Origin: Acidovorax sp. NCPPB 4044
Lineage (GTDB): Bacteria > Pseudomonadota > Gammaproteobacteria > Burkholderiales > Burkholderiaceae_C
DNA length: 64,000 nucleotides
Direction of reading: 5' to 3'
NCBI RefSeq assembly: GCF_028069655.1
Contig: NZ_JAMCOS010000001.1
Coordinates: 1,580,001 to 1,644,000 of the forward strand
Shown here piece by piece: positions 62,397 through 64,000 of the stretch. A program made the translations under genes and the position numbers. Position 1 is the first letter of the stretch, and each line of letters begins with the position of its first letter. The notes beneath the pieces were generated by a model, which made no database searches, had not been told where the DNA came from, and worked only from the letters and a program-made list of their open reading frames with translations.

Positions 62397-63821
62397 ATGT
62401 CGTTTGAAATGCTGGCCGTATTCGCGATGCTCGCGCTGATCGCCGTGCTCCTGGCCGTGCTGCTGCTGCGCAGCCCGCGGCCGGAGTTGCCTCCCGAGTG
62501 GGCCATGCGCCTGCAGCGCCTGGAGCAGGTGGCGCAGGCCACCCAGCTGGCCGTGGCCAAGAACGACGGTGCGCTGGACGGCATGGCGCAGCAGCTGCGC
62601 GGATTCACCCATGCCACGCAGAGCCACTTCGAGGCGCAGCGCGGGGCCGTGGACGAACGGCTCGCGCAGGCCGTGCACGATGCGCGTGCGGGCCGCGCGG
62701 AACTGCGCGAGGGCTTCGACGCCTTCGAGGCCAAGCTGGCGCAGCGCCTCGCGCAGGCCCAGGCCGATGCCGCGGTGGCGCGCCGCGAGCTGAACGAGGC
62801 GCTGGGCACCTTCCGCGCCGAGCTGGCGCAGACCTCCGAGACGCTGCGCGGCACGCTGCACGAACGCCTATCGGCCATCCAGGCGGACAACGCCGCGCGG
62901 CTGGAGGAGATGCGCCGCACCGTCGATGAAAAGCTGCACGCCACGCTGGAGCAGCGCCTGGGCGAGTCGTTCAAGCTCGTGAGCGACCGGCTGGAGCAGG
63001 TGCACCGCGGCCTGGGCGAGATGCAGACGCTCGCCGGCAGCGTGGGCGACCTCAAGCGCGTGATGACCAACGTGAAGACGCGCGGCACCTGGGGCGAACT
63101 GCAGCTGGGTGCCATCATCGACAACGTGCTGGCGCCGGACCAGTACGCGCGCAACGTCAAGACCGTGCCGGGCAGCGACGAGCTGGTGGAGTTCGCCATC
63201 CGCCTGCCGGGCCGCGGCCAGGAAGAGCCGGTGTGGCTGCCCATCGACGCGAAGTTCCCGGTGGAGTCGTACCAGCGGCTGCTCGATGCGCACGACGCGG
63301 CCGACAAGCTCGCCGTCCAGGCGGCCGGCAACGCGCTGGAGGCCGCCATCCGGCTGGAGGCCCGAAAGATCTCCTCCAAGTACGTCTCGCCGCCGCACAC
63401 CACCGACTTCGCGGTGCTCTACCTGCCCACCGAGGGGCTCTTCGCCGAGGTGATCCGCCGGCCGGGCCTGGTGGAGGCGCTGCAGGGCGAATGCCGCGTG
63501 ATGGTCACCGGCCCCGCCAACCTCGCGGCCATGCTGAGCAGCCTGCAGATGGGTTTCAAGACGCTGGCGATCGAGAAGCGCTCCTCCGAGGTGTGGGGGC
63601 TGCTGGGTGCCGTGAAGACCGAGTTCGCCAAGTTCGGCGAGGTGGTGGAGGCCACGCGCAAGTCCATCGATGCCGCGGCCAAGCGCTTCGACGAGGTGGG
63701 CGTGCGCACGCGCGCGATCCAGCGGCGGCTGCGCGACGTGCAGGATCTGCCGGCGCCGCAGGCCGCCGCGGCACCGGCGCTCGGCGCGGCGGGCGCGGCC
63801 TCGGAAGAGGAGGCCGCCTGA
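62397..63821 (+). CDS. rmuC: RmuC, DNA recombination-limiting protein
   Basis: 474 residues. An N-terminal membrane helix (about 3-22, FEMLAVFAMLALIAVLLAVLLL) is followed by a coiled coil at about 35-220. The RmuC nuclease-like domain is at about 220-420 (VKTRGTWGELQLGAIID, DELVEFAIRLPG, IDAKFPVESYQRLLDAHD, FAVLYLPTEGLFAEV). RmuC suppresses inversions at short repeats and has PD-(D/E)XK-like architecture (the IDAKFP motif). Downstream an MFS gene starts two bases after its stop codon begins to overlap. Confidence 0.93.
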   Translation: MSFEMLAVFAMLALIAVLLAVLLLRSPRPELPPEWAMRLQRLEQVAQATQLAVAKNDGALDGMAQQLRGFTHATQSHFEAQRGAVDERLAQAVHDARAGRAELREGFDAFEAKLAQRLAQAQADAAVARRELNEALGTFRAELAQTSETLRGTLHERLSAIQADNAARLEEMRRTVDEKLHATLEQRLGESFKLVSDRLEQVHRGLGEMQTLAGSVGDLKRVMTNVKTRGTWGELQLGAIIDNVLAPDQYARNVKTVPGSDELVEFAIRLPGRGQEEPVWLPIDAKFPVESYQRLLDAHDAADKLAVQAAGNALEAAIRLEARKISSKYVSPPHTTDFAVLYLPTEGLFAEVIRRPGLVEALQGECRVMVTGPANLAAMLSSLQMGFKTLAIEKRSSEVWGLLGAVKTEFAKFGEVVEATRKSIDAAAKRFDEVGVRTRAIQRRLRDVQDLPAPQAAAAPALGAAGAASEEEAA

Positions 63822-63822
63822 G

Positions 63823-64000
63823 ATGGACATGGCCCTCGCACGGCTCATCGCCGGCCAGATCTGCATCCATGCCTGCATGACCGGCATGCGGCTGGCGGCG
63901 CCGCTGCTGGCGCTGCGCGAGGGCTACAGCGCGGCGGCGGTCGGCATCCTGCTGGCGCTGTTCGCGCTCACCCAGGTGTTCCTCGCGCTGCCTGCCGGCC
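63823..64000 (+). CDS. MFS transporter, 5' part only
   Basis: 59 codons are visible, opening MDMALARLIAGQICIHACMTG, then MRLAAPLLALREGYSAAAVG and a hydrophobic helix. This is the first and second transmembrane segments of a major facilitator protein. It starts one base after the rmuC stop. The window ends inside the gene, so the substrate class cannot be told. Confidence 0.7.
   Translation, partial: MDMALARLIAGQICIHACMTGMRLAAPLLALREGYSAAAVGILLALFALTQVFLALPAG

Overview
The window looks like a Comamonadaceae (betaproteobacterial) chromosome, most like Acidovorax. The housekeeping genes on the right are very GC-rich and typical of that family (rlmD, pncB, rmuC, a phasin, putA, hemP, bfd-tonB-exbB-exbD). 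The left 38.5 kb is foreign DNA that ends at a copy of the 3' end of guaA. Genus is an inference from gene content and style; no rRNA lies in the window.

Layout. (1) 1-5022: the 3' half of a Tn4371-type conjugative element, trbJ(partial)-trbL-trbF-trbG-trbI-DUF2274. (2) 5180-27560: a dense defence island. It holds a complete ABC three-component system (effector, middle component, SMC-like ATPase), a CoiA-like remnant, a complete Qatuor system (qatABCD) followed by a CoiA-like gene, an orphan gene, an IS481 relic, an AbiEi-like/Fic/nuclease operon, a RES-domain toxin-like gene, a GIY-YIG-like gene, abiH and a Gabija-like gajA-gajB pair. (3) 27837-38492: a unit bounded by two diverged direct repeats of about 130 bp, each ending in a guaA-like att core. 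It carries DUF6119, a giant DUF4011-helicase-nuclease (Hhe-like) protein and hipBA. No integrase is visible, so it looks like a cis-mobilisable or decayed element beside the conjugative element.

(4) 38589-44776: resumed chromosome, with a TonB-dependent receptor and a FecBCD-type ABC transporter in one overlapping operon behind a palindromic operator, a Fur-type site, and a DUF2325 gene. (5) 44923-49266: putA divergent from an Lrp/AsnC regulator. (6) 49392-53280: secreted and lipoprotein genes, rlmD, a Bax-inhibitor-like membrane protein and a GlcG/HbpS-like protein. (7) 53370-56095: iron cluster hemP, exbD, exbB, tonB, an unannotated 24-codon membrane ORF, and bfd. (8) 56185-64000: phasin with PhaR-type operators, a thioesterase, gamma-glutamyltransferase, pncB, a 2-hydroxyacid dehydrogenase, rmuC and the start of an MFS transporter.

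How it works together. The island stacks about ten anti-phage or toxin-antitoxin modules next to conjugation genes at a guaA attachment site. The chromosomal part is an iron-uptake neighbourhood: TonB-ExbBD would energise the receptor, and the ABC transporter would carry its ligand across the inner membrane. Several Fur-like sites tie these genes together. The most novel points are a structured element of about 90 nt found both directly after hemP and behind a separate Fur-box promoter, the tandem att repeats, two unusual defence operons, and the 24-codon membrane ORF between bfd and tonB.
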